This document shows, in pieces, positions 48,901-57,469 of a stretch of DNA of 64,000 bases. Position numbers and translations under genes: made by a program. The DNA lies in the NCBI RefSeq assembly GCF_002775205.1, contig NC_036457.1:11446996-11510995 (forward strand), read 5' to 3'. The stretch comes from Xiphophorus maculatus. Taxonomy: Eukaryota > Chordata > Actinopteri > Cyprinodontiformes > Poeciliidae. The notes beneath the pieces are model-generated. The model had not been told where the DNA came from and made no database searches. It worked only from the letters and a program-made list of their open reading frames with translations. Each line of letters opens with the position of its first letter. Position 1 is the stretch's first letter.

Positions 48901-51001
48901 GCAGTGAATTATTGCTCTCTCCTCTGTAAGGATTTTGTGTTGCACATTCTTGTTTATAGGCTGCCGCCTTCGCTGGAGAGGGTGGAAAGTGGTGTTTTGT
49001 TTCTCCAGTCGAAGATCGCAGAGGTCCTGGGAGGAAGTGGTTACAACACGGACCGACTGGCAACACCCTACGTCCCACAGTGCACCGGTAGGAAGCGTTA
49101 GGAGAAAAAATTCAAATACTTCATTCACTGTTTAGTTTGAAAACCAGAGCGTGATGTAAACCAGATCTAGTTAGGATATTAAACCTACATTTGAACAGCC
49201 TCATAGACTTAATTTCTAAAAATGTAAGCTCAAAATTTTCAGAATGAAATGACAGAAAAACTGGTGCATGTTAATATTCCAGTACTGATTAAATTTATAG
49301 TTTGCTCCACTTTATATCAGGTTTTCTTATAGAAGTCCAGGCTACAAGATCACATCTGGGGTTCCTCAAAGCTCTATTCTCAGGCCACCTTTTTTCAGAT
49401 AAAGGCGTATTACAATATCTCAAACTGTCATACATCATCTTTCCATATGTGAATGACATAAAGCTTTATGTTTGTTTCATCACATGATGTCAGTCCTTTA
49501 TTTGTCTTTAACATCAGTCAGTATATGGGTCAGAGTTTCATTCAGCTTGAGCTGAAAAGACATAAGGCATTGTTTTTGGTCCAGGAGATTAAAATCTAGA
49601 GACTGGGAGTGAACTAGACTCTGTGAAGGTGAAGACCACAAAACATGCCAGAATCCTTGAAGTCATTATGGGCTTGGACCTCAGTTTTAACAACCACATT
49701 AAAAATGTTGCTGGCAGTTCTGATCAATGGCAAGAACTTCATTCACATCATGCCAGCCAATAAGTTGTCTCCCTTTTTTCTAGATGAGGACCGGCTGTCC
49801 AAAAGAAAGAGCATTGGGGAGACCATCTCACTTCAGGTGGAGGTTGAGTCCCGAAACAGTCCAGAGAAAGAAGAGGTAAAGATCAAGAAACCCCAATGAT
49901 CTGTAGAGGTCAAAGACATTTCTTTGACACAAAGACATTCATTTGATGCTTGTGTTTCTCAGAGGACTCCGGCAGAAGAAATCACATTTGAAACCCTGAA
50001 AAGTGCCATTGGTATGTCTACTGTTTCATTGGCTCTTAGTTATAATTACAATTCACCCTTAAGTGAATTTGTGCTTGTTCCCAAGAACTGAATTTGTCTA
50101 ATTATTTAATTCAATAAACAGTGAAATTGAGGTCTTGTGAGCTAAAATTAGGAGGGGAAAAAGGTCACTTTGATATATATATACATATACATATATATAT
50201 TTTTAGAAAGAGTTTGAGCTGAGATTTTGCTCAATAATCATTTAGTCAGCTAACGTTTCAACAGTTCTTGAAATTGATTATTCTGTTTCTGTCTCCCTCT
50301 AGTGGACAGTGCTGGTATGGAGGAGCAGGAGAGGGAGCGGCGGAGGCAAGTGGTGGAGAAGTTTCAGAAGGCACCATTCGAGGAAATCGCTGCCCACTGT
50401 GGTGCCAGGGTACAAAAATAATTATCTTTATATTTATTTTTTAGCTTTTGCTAAACCGTGTAATGATTGTAATTATTAATTTGCTTCTTTCAGGCCACGA
50501 TGCTGCAGAGCAAACTGAATCAGATATTTGAGATCACAATCAGGTAAAGATTAGATTTCACTTGTATTCAGCAGCGGCTGTAATTTTACAGAACCAGGGT
50601 TCATATACAATTTGGAAAGTCTAAAATTTGTGGAAGTATTTTTCTAGTCTGGATGATTATGGAGAAAACAAAAGAAAGGGCTTTTCCCATAGTTTAATTT
50701 CTTTCTATTCAACCATGAATTCATAGTGAACCTTTATATTCATACTTTAAAAATGTGCTATCAAAAACACGCAACCCTTGAAATCTGAGTATGAAAAATG
50801 TTGCAATTTGGACATGAACATGTACAGGACCCCTGCTGCACACATATTGAGAAAGCTGACTAAAGGTTGACTAATTTGTCTCCTCTTTTCTCCAGACCCC
50901 CTCCCAGCCCATCTGGAACCATTTCCTTGGGTTACGGCCAAAGCCAGAGTCGATCTGTTCCCATTTATGAGATGAAGTTTCCCGACCTTTGTGTGTATTA
51001 G
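24934..51001 (+). CDS. efr3b: EFR3 homolog B, complete gene in 23 coding exons
   Basis: EFR3 is the palmitoylated plasma-membrane anchor that recruits the PI4KA-TTC7-FAM126 complex to make PI4P. Coding exons: 24934-24940, 30501-30577, 34858-34985, 35511-35661, 37627-37748, 38040-38189, 43114-43248, 44706-44784, 45104-45239, 45341-45499, 45584-45695, 45836-45887, 47819-47991, 48086-48161, 48307-48468, 48553-48684, 48773-48840, 48960-49087, 49784-49875, 49963-50011, 50303-50409, 50494-50543 and 50896-51001. All introns are GT-AG with matching phases. The sum is 2451 nt, or 816 residues plus stop; human EFR3B has 817. The N-terminus MYGVCGCCGALRPRYKRLVD holds the Cys cluster for palmitoylation and the basic membrane patch. 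The rest is the ARM/HEAT-like rod, and the C-terminus is YEMKFPDLCVY. Phrases such as CHCQSINLFVESFLKM, SRSPSPLQA, DISVLKLKVDKCSRQD and SIGETISLQVEVESRNSPEK mark it as the B form, not EFR3A. It is convergent with pomcb, as in mammals. Confidence 0.97.
24941..30500 (+). other. efr3b: efr3b intron 1
   Basis: 5.56 kb between the 7-nt coding exon and exon 2. It holds a Tc1-type remnant at about 26480-27040 and a (GA)10 microsatellite at 28032-28051. It has several GC-richer islands (for example 27200-27360 and 27850-28020) without recognisable exons. A CTGT run sits near 30465-30488, just before the acceptor. No nested gene is seen. Confidence 0.6.
26480..27040. repeat. Tc1/mariner-type element fossil
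   Basis: The left part has 'ttttatgtgttagaccaacacaaactgg' wording, shared with the copy at 30.7 kb. The right part ends 'gggatacttttgcaag', the complement of the opposite terminus. Between them a short transposase-like stretch (gatcaagatggttggagc) has stops. It lies in efr3b intron 1. Confidence 0.55.
30501..38189 (+). CDS. efr3b: efr3b coding exons 2-6: N-terminal membrane-anchor and first helical repeats
   Basis: Exons 30501-30577, 34858-34985, 35511-35661, 37627-37748 and 38040-38189 encode residues 3 to about 212. They include the Cys cluster GCCGALRPRYKRLVDNIFPE, EKLTFYALSAPEKLDRIGAY, ALDQLLMACHCQSINLFVES, FVKFANIEEDTPSYHRSYDF and GLQGVVRKTVNDELQANIWD. Each is nearly the same as vertebrate EFR3B. 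This is the part of the rod whose basic face meets the membrane. Introns 2 and 4 are long and repeat-bearing. Confidence 0.96.
30655..32390 (+). mobile_element. Tc1-like transposon fossil, split by a hAT insertion
   Basis: The left end (ccaaaagtatttatacccct, then gtgttacagccacaaatg) and the right end (tgacaaaatgtgaaacaattc) are in inverted orientation. At 32120-32230 the text 'agcaagacaacaacccaaaa' and 'gttagaatggcctattcaaa' corresponds to the conserved 'QQDN.PKH...LEWP.QSPDLN' catalytic end of Tc1 transposases. Its frame is broken and the upstream half of the gene is missing. A hAT element occupies 30803-32078, so this Tc1 copy is the older of the two. Confidence 0.75.
30803..32078. mobile_element. 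Non-autonomous hAT element, 1276 bp, with 8-bp target-site duplication
   Basis: Starts TAGGCCTGTCACGATAGC and ends with the inverted form (first ten bases identical, then two mismatches over the next six). It is flanked by the perfect 8-bp duplication TAGATACC at 30795-30802 and 32079-32086. An 8-bp duplication with TAG-type ends is diagnostic of the hAT superfamily. The subterminal stretches (cgataaacgataata and attaatcgatttatcg) are also partly inverted. There is no transposase-sized frame. The interior 31300-31620 is noticeably GC-richer and may be captured sequence. Confidence 0.9.
37910..37939. repeat. Perfect 13-bp inverted repeat in efr3b intron 5
   Basis: ACTTTGGATCAAA, a 4-nt spacer GTTA, then the exact reverse complement. 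It lies 100 bp upstream of efr3b exon 6. It could form a small hairpin in the pre-mRNA. Nothing ties it to a known element. Confidence 0.8.
38190..43113 (+). other. efr3b: efr3b intron 6
   Basis: 4.9 kb with no recognisable exon. It has a relatively GC-rich patch at about 39930-40620, a compound inverted repeat at 40731-40769 and a short AT dinucleotide run near 41532-41545. Its 3' end is a pyrimidine-rich tract of about 170 nt (42940-43113), unusually long before the exon 7 acceptor. Confidence 0.6.
40731..40769. repeat. Two interlocking perfect inverted repeats
   Basis: TTACATGTTAA at 40731-40741 pairs with 40749-40759. AAAGAAGAGTT at 40740-40750 pairs with 40759-40769. The two 11-bp hairpins overlap and exclude one another. 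It lies in efr3b intron 6. Confidence 0.85.
43114..45887 (+). CDS. efr3b: efr3b coding exons 7-12: middle of the helical rod
   Basis: Exons 43114-43248, 44706-44784, 45104-45239, 45341-45499, 45584-45695 and 45836-45887. They encode the Ser-rich linker SRSPSPLQASEKEKES, RCFRELLGRAAYGNIKNAV, HMDNHSLWEGKIFAVRCFKI, HLVIQQLLGHLDANS, GPTVLEVFNTLLRQLRLSVD and YQRSEVMLFIMGKIPV. At exon 7 a second AG (CTGCAG, 43135) lies 21 nt downstream in frame, so an isoform lacking seven residues of the linker is possible. Confidence 0.95.
45985..47685. mobile_element. hAT-like element filling efr3b intron 12, probably composite
   Basis: GGTTTCCCCCAG at 45987-45998 is mirrored by CTGGGGGAAACC(CTG) at 47671-47685, giving a 12-bp perfect terminal inverted repeat of the CAGGGTTTCCC hAT type. 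The interior has a GC-rich left piece (46010-46060), a GC-richer right part (46840-47410) and an embedded 'ggccccctagg...accggccctg' stretch at about 46250-46795 that looks like a second, nested repeat. There is no transposase frame. No target duplication was visible. Confidence 0.6.
47819..51001 (+). CDS. efr3b: efr3b coding exons 13-23: C-terminal half
   Basis: Eleven exons from 47819-47991 to 50896-51001. They encode GFQTTNMLTALPDTFLDPLL, DISVLKLKVDKCSRQD, HIYLGCKEQSSSQQHYETLY, TTVPAFCQHIHEV, EVLGGSGYNTDRLATPYVPQ, then a phosphosite-type linker (KRKSIGETISLQVEVESRNS). The conserved end is KFQKAPFEEIAAHCGAR to KFPDLCVY. The C-terminal tail of EFR3 proteins regulates contact with TTC7. Exon 16 uses a weak GTTTGT donor. 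Confidence 0.96.
49330..49760 (+). repeat. L2/Maui-like LINE reverse-transcriptase remnant in efr3b intron 18
   Basis: The plus-strand reading gives GVPQSSILRP (family: GVPQGSVLGP) near 49360. FPYVNDIKLYV (family: YADDTQLY) follows near 49445. Further on is ILEVIMGLDLSFNNHIKNV (family: LGV.LD..L.F..HI..V) near 49655. Stops and a frameshift separate these blocks. It ends some 25 bp before efr3b exon 19. Confidence 0.7.
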
Positions 51002-52885
51002 AGCACAAAGTTTCGCAGCGACGCAACAAAACTGATTAACCTTTTTTTTAGGTTCAGGGAAGAGTAACCGATCTTTACTGTAAACTGATCTCAATCGTGG
51101 AATCGGACGTTAGATGAAACTTTAGAGCAACACACAAGACACTAGTTAACTTAGTTGTGTGAAAAGGTCTTTTATGGTTTGATTGCAACCAGAACAAGCT
51201 GGCAAAAGTAATCAAAACACAACAAACTCTCTTGATTTACCTTTATTTGTAGAAACTCCACTGGTTGGATTATCAAGTTTAGAGATTTCCAAGAACTGTG
51301 ACAGAGAAGCTTTGTGTGTGTCTCCTGGACCTGGGAATGTTAACGGCACTGCAATCTCTGGATGTTCATTGTGTTTTTTGTTCGTCCCAGACGGGGTGCC
51401 ATACCTAACAAAATTAGATTAACCTGTCTCATTTTGCTAACATTTTCTGTTTATTTATTTAGATCTAAACACTAGAGAGTGTATTTGACTTTTTTTTTTA
51501 ATCCATGAATAACTCTTGTTACTCTGTAGGTTTCCTTCGCCTTCTCAGTGTTGGCCAAAAGTGCTTTTTCATTTTGTGATGGGCATTTAATTCCTTATTT
51601 TTTACTTGTATTTATTTTGATTCTAATCATTTCTAACTGAGAAACGATCACTAAAACAAAACTTGTGCCACACGTGACCACATAAACTCCTGAAATGCAA
51701 TGTTTACAACATTGGAAAATACTATAAAAATGATTATTTTTTTCGTCCCATATAAATGTGTATATATTTAGAGAGAACTATATAAGTCTATAAGCCTATG
51801 TACAGAGCAGGGATGTTTTCTGTGTGTATATTTTTGTTTTTAACTGTCGCTGCACTGGTTGTCTCCAATAAGTTGAGGGAAAAAAATCTGAAGCAACCAG
51901 CAACACATAAAATCCAAATGAGCAGTCTTCTTCCGAAACAGAAGCTTGTTCCAGCAGCTTCACCCTGACCTGCATTATTACCGCTGCATCCTCGGCTCTG
52001 CAGGATTGGCTTCCCAGCAGTGCATCTGTCTCGTCGAGATTTAATAAGCCATTTAGTGCGCTAGAGCGTACAAAATACACACACACACAGGTACAAAAAC
52101 AAGGTATAATGGCAATAATTTGGCACGAGCCTGGCAAATGCGGTCCAACTGTTGGTAGCAGATTCCTTTGTGCGTTGTTGAAGCGTGCCTCTTATCGTTG
52201 TGGTGCTGTGATGGCTCGTTGTGTGACGTTTTAAAGGAATGCACTCCTTCTCTGGCGCTTTGTTGACTGAGTTGCATCTGTCTCATGTTATGTAGATGCA
52301 GAGTTTTTTTTTTTTCTTTTAACATGTAGAGTCAAATGTGTCAATCAGTTTACCAAATCATTGCCCCCTCTTTTTTTTTAAATAGTGTGAGTGAGATTGT
52401 TTGTTCATGTATCTGTGCAAACACAGATGTGTCTTTATCGTTGTTACCGGAGACCAAACCCTTCAGACACAGTTTACAGTCTTATCCAGTGACTGACTCC
52501 TCCTGGTTCATGAAGAACAACCCGTTGATGCAGCAGCACACAGCTGCCCGAACCCTTCAGTGGCGCGTCGTGATGCCGTCTTTTCAGAATCAGATCTGTA
52601 AATCTGTCTTGCTTGTTGTCATTGCATTGTGTAATGTGATACTAGCTTACGGCCATCCTGACTTAGTTTTTCTTCATGACATGTCTGGTTAATAGATCCA
52701 TTTTGCAATGTAGTGCTGTAGTACAAATTGATTCATTCTGTGGACTTTGCACTTTAAAAACTGGATTACCTAGTGACAAAGGCAGCTTTTACATGGGGAA
52801 AATGCCTTACATGTGTCATACCTGACTTTGCATGCTAGTCGACTCGTAGCTGTGTTATACAATAAATGTATCTCAAACCATGAAT
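51002..52885 (+). other. efr3b: efr3b 3' UTR
   Basis: This stretch from the TAG stop to the poly(A) signal has no splice or coding evidence. It contains T-rich tracts and an AC run near 52076-52090. Open frames inside it are short and match nothing. Confidence 0.65.
52861..52866 (+). terminator. efr3b: efr3b poly(A) signal
   Basis: AATAAA, followed within 30 bp by a TG/T-rich stretch (ggcctgacttgtctctg). It is 1.86 kb after the stop codon. It is the best candidate because the convergent pomcb gene begins its own poly(A) region just beyond. Confidence 0.65.
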
Positions 52886-53072
52886 GGCCTGACTTGTCTC
52901 TGATTTCAGTTGGTAGGAGAGACAGTGAAGCCACATTACAACCACAAACCTGAATGTATTTGTCTTTTTTAAGATAAGCAAAATGGCTGTTAGCAGAAGT
53001 TGTTAATCATCATAAAAATGTGTTATCTTGAAGATGAAATCAGTCTGAATTGTCAATTGCAAAAACTGAATA

Positions 53073-53078
53073 TTTATT
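53073..53078 (-). terminator. pomcb: pomcb poly(A) signal
   Basis: AATAAA on the minus strand, about 355 bp downstream of the pomcb stop. This gives a short 3' UTR at 53079-53432, as is usual for fish pomc. It lies only about 210 bp from the efr3b signal on the other strand. Confidence 0.6.
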
Positions 53079-53432
53079 TTCAGAATAAATTACAAAAAGA
53101 AACCAGTCTGCCACTAAATTACTTCAACGCATAACATCCACAAAGAAATATTTGAACAGATAACACATTTAAGTCATTAACTGAGTTTCCAATAAGAGTT
53201 ACTTTGAACCTCTCAAGTCATTTCCAAGAACTTAAAGCAGGTTGTGCTTTTTTGTCTTCATACAGAGGCCTTTAATGAAATATTAGGCCCCAAAAATGGC
53301 ATTATAAAGATAGCAACTAATTTCTGGAATTTACATTAAGACATATGGAAACTAGCCAAGAGTCATTTTAAATTCACCCCTCTGATCTTATTTTAGTACC
53401 TTTACTCTATATGGTCTACCTTTTTTTTTTTT

Positions 53433-54023
53433 TTAGCCCATTATCGTTTTCACATCCTTCACTAAAATGTTCTTGAATAACTTGGACAGCTTTTCCCGAG
53501 GTTTCTCCTCCCACAGCTTCACAAACCCATTGTTTTGTTTGGATGCAAGCGGGCTGCCCCATCTGAAGTGACTCATCCTGTAGGTCTCGGCTTTTCTCTC
53601 TGGTGTGGCCCGAGACCTGAACCCGGCTCTGGACCCGAGCACATCCTTATTCTGATGCTTTCCTTTAACAACGCCTCCCTTTGATTCAGCTTTGTTCCAG
53701 CTCAAGTGCCTGCGCGCCCGCAGGGGAAAGACCTCCTCATCCAGAGCAGAGGGGAACACTTTAACAGGCCTGCGCTTTCGGCCGAAAGGCTTCCCCCAGC
53801 GGAAATGCTCCATTGCATAAGAGCGGCGCTGGTCATCATGGGTTTTCAGATCTCCCTCCGGTACTTTGCCTTCAGAAGCCAGAGTGGAGAGAATGATGCT
53901 GAGCAGCAGGTCACCCGTATGGCTCTCCTCAGGATCATCAAAATCATCATTCTCCTGCTGATCTGTGACCCTGGGTGGCTTGGTTTCAGGCTCGATTGCA
54001 GAGGTGCAGAGGTGAAGGCAGTC
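53433..54023 (-). CDS. pomcb: pomcb exon 3: melanocortin peptides and degenerate endorphin
   Basis: Begins after CCCACAG with DCLHLC, the second half of the N-POMC disulfide pair. An acidic joining region (ENDDFDDPEES) and a hydrophobic helix (DLLLSIILSTLAS) lead to alpha-MSH/ACTH at 53784-53822 and beyond, then beta-MSH, then the altered opioid stretch at 53520-53540. It ends VKTIMG and TAA. The coding of ACTH and MSH in one last exon is standard for POMC. Confidence 0.95.
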   Translation of the reverse strand, partial: DCLHLCTSAIEPETKPPRVTDQQENDDFDDPEESHTGDLLLSIILSTLASEGKVPEGDLKTHDDQRRSYAMEHFRWGKPFGRKRRPVKVFPSALDEEVFPLRARRHLSWNKAESKGGVVKGKHQNKDVLGSRAGFRSRATPERKAETYRMSHFRWGSPLASKQNNGFVKLWEEKPREKLSKLFKNILVKDVKTIMG

Positions 54024-56131
54024 CTGTGGGTGGGGGAAACCACACAGACAGCAGCAACATATAAAAAATGCTATTATCTGTTCTGTTTTAAGCACAAACA
54101 CTTGAACGGTTCAACAAAACCATGAAACATTTTTATTTAAAGTGTCAGCTAAAAATTTAGCGAAAAGATTTCACACTTGGTGCCTGATTGAGCTTCATCT
54201 AATCATACATCCTTAAAATGCAATAACCTCATTACTCTCTCTTAAACCTATACTTACAAGTTCTGGCTATTCTATAATATAGATTTTTTGTCTTTTAGAG
54301 TTACCCTTATATTAATCTGGATGTACGCTTTGACTCGCTGTTATGTTGAAAAATTAAATTCATTTAACTTTTTTAAGTGTTTTCTTTGGAGAGAAGAAAA
54401 CCTCCCAACCCTTCTCCTTACTCCAAATATGTGGGAACTACACGAGATACTTATCACATGTAGAAAACAATTTGTCCTTGTTGGAAACTGCTGCAGATCC
54501 TACAGTAGCGCTGTCAGCAATGGGCACCTGATTATTTTATAAATGCAGTGAGCAAATTTGGAAAAGAAAAAAAAAAAAGGGACTTTTACTCTTTCATGGC
54601 TGTAAGTAACTTGGGTGGACCAATCTCTTTGAGATGAAGCACTTTTATTTCCCAATCAGGCAAGAGGATGGGATTAAAATTAGATGACTGTTTCCAATAT
54701 TTATTTATTTTATTTCAATTAAAGAAAAATACTCGCAACAACAATTTACAGAGAATTTAGAAGTCTGTGACTGCAGGAAGTGAACAGATTTCTTTTGGTC
54801 ATAAAATGGAGGAGCAAAGCATTTGTTGTTCGGGGGCCAATGCTGTCAAGCTCTCGACAGGCTTCCTGTCCAGCTTGTAGGTTTTCTTCTCAATAACTTT
54901 GGAGAAATGTTCTGTTTTAATGTTACTCCTTCCAGATTGTTCCTCCAGCATATCCCACCTGGCCCATTCCTTTGAATAATGGGGTACGTCTTATCCTTTG
55001 CGACCTCTCTGACAACTATAACTCTGGCTTAAAGTTGCAAATGTGGGAAAATGAGAAAAATGCTTCAAGGACAGATGAGCTCTATTTCTGGTTAAGCATA
55101 ATCAGTGGAGCTAATGGCAGATGTGAAATGAAGCAGACCATGAGTCAGAAGGAGCTTCAGAAAGGTACGCATACTTTTCCGACCAGCTTTAGTATTTTAG
55201 GTTTTTTCTTTTTTTAATATATGACAGGTTATTTTGTTTATCTGTTCATTTGAGATAAACGTCCCACCATCTGTGGAAAAAGCCTGTGAATTATTTATCA
55301 TGGTCTCATATTTTTATTTGTCAAAACCCCTCCATCTTTACTGGAGTGTGCACACTTTTAAGTGCTGCTCTGTGTGTTTTGCTACTAGTTTATAGATGGC
55401 TGATTTATAACTAATAGGAAACTGTTTCCTTCTTTTTGAACTGCTTTTATTATCTGACCATCTAAATGATCTCCATATTTTCTTTGACTAATAAGGAAAA
55501 TTAAAGCACAAGAACGATAAATGAGCATTATTTTAATGATTCATCTTTTGGACTTTTTTAAAATAGCAGAATTAACATTGAATCAAAGGTAAATTATTAA
55601 AACTTGTAACATTTTCGTATTGAAAAATAACTTCCATGGCTGCTTAGATTTAAATCTACTTTCTTTACCAAAGTTAAACAAATTTTATTCACAGTGTAAA
55701 AAACAACAATAAAAAAACAATTGGATAATCAACTCTGTCATTTCTTTTAATTAAATAATCTTCCTGTGTAACTTTAGTTTGTAATGGTGGAAAAGGTACA
55801 TAAGTTAAGATGTCAAGAATATTCAGAAGGACTTCATGTTCTTTAAAAAATCTTTAAAAAGATGAACCAGAAGAACCTGCAGAGCTTTATTTTCTATCAT
55901 TGTTCCAAATGATGATGTTATTATGTGTCATTATTTTGTCATTATGGCAGAAAATGACAGGAAATGAGTGACCAGGCACAGCAAATAGTGCTTAAAAATA
56001 ATTTGACTTACCTGTATTATGTCCTTGTTACTCAAGTCATTGCATGTAGAGCTCTCTAAGCACCCTGAGCCAGACCCAGAGCTGCACATAAATCCCATCA
56101 GAACCATAAACAACCAGCACTGACACACCAT
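53433..56131 (-). CDS. pomcb: Pro-opiomelanocortin paralogue (pomcb type), complete coding region in 2 exons
   Basis: Secreted prohormone for melanocortins. Coding exons are 56131-56012 (40 codons, phase 0) and 54023-53433, giving 236 residues. A hydrophobic signal peptide (about 1-23) is followed by N-POMC cysteines 24, 30, 42 and 46 (CLESSTC...DCLHLC). Then come Arg-Arg and alpha-MSH SYAMEHFRWGKPF (108-120) with the amidation and cleavage signal GRKRR. ACTH extends to about 146. Beta-MSH is TYRMSHFRWGSPLA (187-200). There is no gamma-MSH, as in other teleosts. At the place of beta-endorphin (204-208) the sequence is NNGFV, not YGGFM, and the preceding Lys-Arg is replaced by Ser-Lys-Gln. The C-terminal KLWEEKPREKLSKLFKNIL is still endorphin-like. 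The position next to efr3b, tail to tail, matches mammalian POMC. The divergence fits the teleost POMC-beta paralogue. Confidence 0.95.
54024..56011 (-). other. pomcb: pomcb intron 2
   Basis: 1.99 kb between the signal-peptide exon and the peptide exon. It is AT-rich. I see no repeat or nested gene in it. Confidence 0.6.
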
Positions 56132-56150
56132 CTTCTTCTCCAACTCAGAG
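56012..56150 (-). CDS. pomcb: pomcb exon 2: start codon, signal peptide, first N-POMC cysteines
   Basis: The exon runs from the acceptor TTTTCCAG (before 56150) to a GTAAGT donor. The coding part starts at the ATG at 56131, with 19 nt of 5' UTR before it in this exon. It encodes MVCQCWLFMVLMGFMCSSGS followed by the GSGC signal-cleavage region and ESSTCNDLSNKDIIQ. The intron behind it is 1.99 kb (54024-56011). Confidence 0.92.
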
Positions 56151-56330
56151 CTGGAAAAGACAAAAAAGAAAAGAAAAAGAAGCACAAAGTTTTTAAGAGC
56201 ACTGGAAATGTTTCTGACCCAGCAGAGGCAAATCTTCACTTGATCACAGGGGAGAAGAATTTTCCAGTCATTAGAAGAAACAGAGTCTTTTGATCTTTAT
56301 TCTTGTGTAACGCATTCCTGCCTTATATAA
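56151..56330 (-). promoter_or_regulatory. pomcb: pomcb TATA box, probable transcription start and untranslated exon 1
   Basis: On the minus strand TTATATAAGG occupies 56330-56321, a good TATA box. Transcription would start about 56295. A possible small untranslated exon ends at 56240, before GTGAAG, leaving an 89-bp intron to the exon 2 acceptor at 56151. A TATA box with a short first exon is typical of pomc genes. The exon 1 donor is a guess. Confidence 0.6.
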
Positions 56331-56739
56331 CTAAATTTGCTTCAATGCTGTATTTGAGATGAGATGATCTGTATAGCTACAGTATGTGTCATGGTTGAAT
56401 AATAGCTGAGCTCAAATACCAGCGGTGATCATTCCTGCTGGAGAACGCATAGTAGCAGATGGTCGTGTTTATCACATGCATCTTATCTAAAACTGGTTAG
56501 TGACAGCAGAAACGTGACAGATTTGAAAAGATTTATCAAAGGGGATACAGGGTCACTTTTAAATGTTTCACATCATCAAATAACTTACTATAAAAAAAAC
56601 TTGAGTAAATACAAAATGCAGTTTTCAAATGATAATGCAAGTGAAGATGTAACTTATCAAGTGAATTCTTTAATTTTTTTAAAACTAATTAACTATTTTT
56701 GGTTCGATTTCACCATCTACTTGACTGACACACTTGTAG

Positions 56740-57370
56740 GATCAAAAGAATGACTTTATTAGGACCTGTCTGACAAAATGAAATGGGCAAAAATATCTGA
56801 AAAAGCAGCGCATCATTTTCTGATCGACAGATATTCAAAGGCCTGACAAAAATGACTCAAAAGTGCATCAGTGACGCATCTGGGAGATCAAAACACAACC
56901 CAGAAGAACTATTGATGACCCAGAGACTTTTGGGAAACTATTCAGTTTACAGATATGATGAAAGCAATATTGGTAGAACTTTGAAATTTTCTCTCGATCA
57001 GAAAATGTGGAAGGAGAATGTGTAGCCATCAGTTTGTGATATGATCCAAAACAAACCAGCAAGTTTACCTCTGAACAGCACATGCTTAAGAAAACAAAAT
57101 TAAGATTTTAGAATGGTCTAATCAAAGTCCAGGCTCGAATGCTGTGGCATGACATTTAACAGGCCGCTCATGCTTAAAAACCCTCCAATGTGGCTGATCT
57201 ACAACAAGAGACGAAATTCCTCCACAGTGACGTCAAAGACATATTAAGATTTATCAAAGATGTCTGATGTCTGAAATTGTTGCCGACAAGGTGGCTATTA
57301 ACTTTTTCCACACATGGTTGATTTGAATAGTCTTTTTCACTTTTAAACAATGCATTAATCATTTTAAAAA
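56740..57370 (+). mobile_element. Tc1-like transposon fossil upstream of pomcb
   Basis: The text 'tgatccaaaacaaaccagca', 'agaatggtctaatcaaagtc', 'gctgtggcatgacatttaac', 'ccctccaatgtggctgatct' and 'attcctccacagtgacgtc' follows, in order, the last third of a Tc1-family transposase gene (domain text: EWSNQSPG...MLWHD...PPQ). Many stops and indels are present. The left part is more decayed. It is not the source of any current gene. Confidence 0.75.
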
Positions 57371-57469
57371 CTGCATTACAGCTTTACTCTGGTTATCTAA
57401 CCAGGGTTGTCTTGAGAAGCTGATGACCAAGACACACTAAACCATATCTATGAGAAAAAAAACATCTGG

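Noticed and set aside
24934..51001. EFR3A instead of EFR3B
   Set aside because: The residues follow the B form throughout (MYGVCGCC, CHCQSINLF, SPSPLQA, KCSRQD, SRNSPEKEE). EFR3A-specific text such as MPTRVCCCC is missing.
53433..54101. A 222-residue pomc protein starting at 54101
   Set aside because: The first 26 residues are translated intron. The CCCACAG acceptor at 54024 and the signal-peptide exon at 56012-56131 give the true N-terminus.
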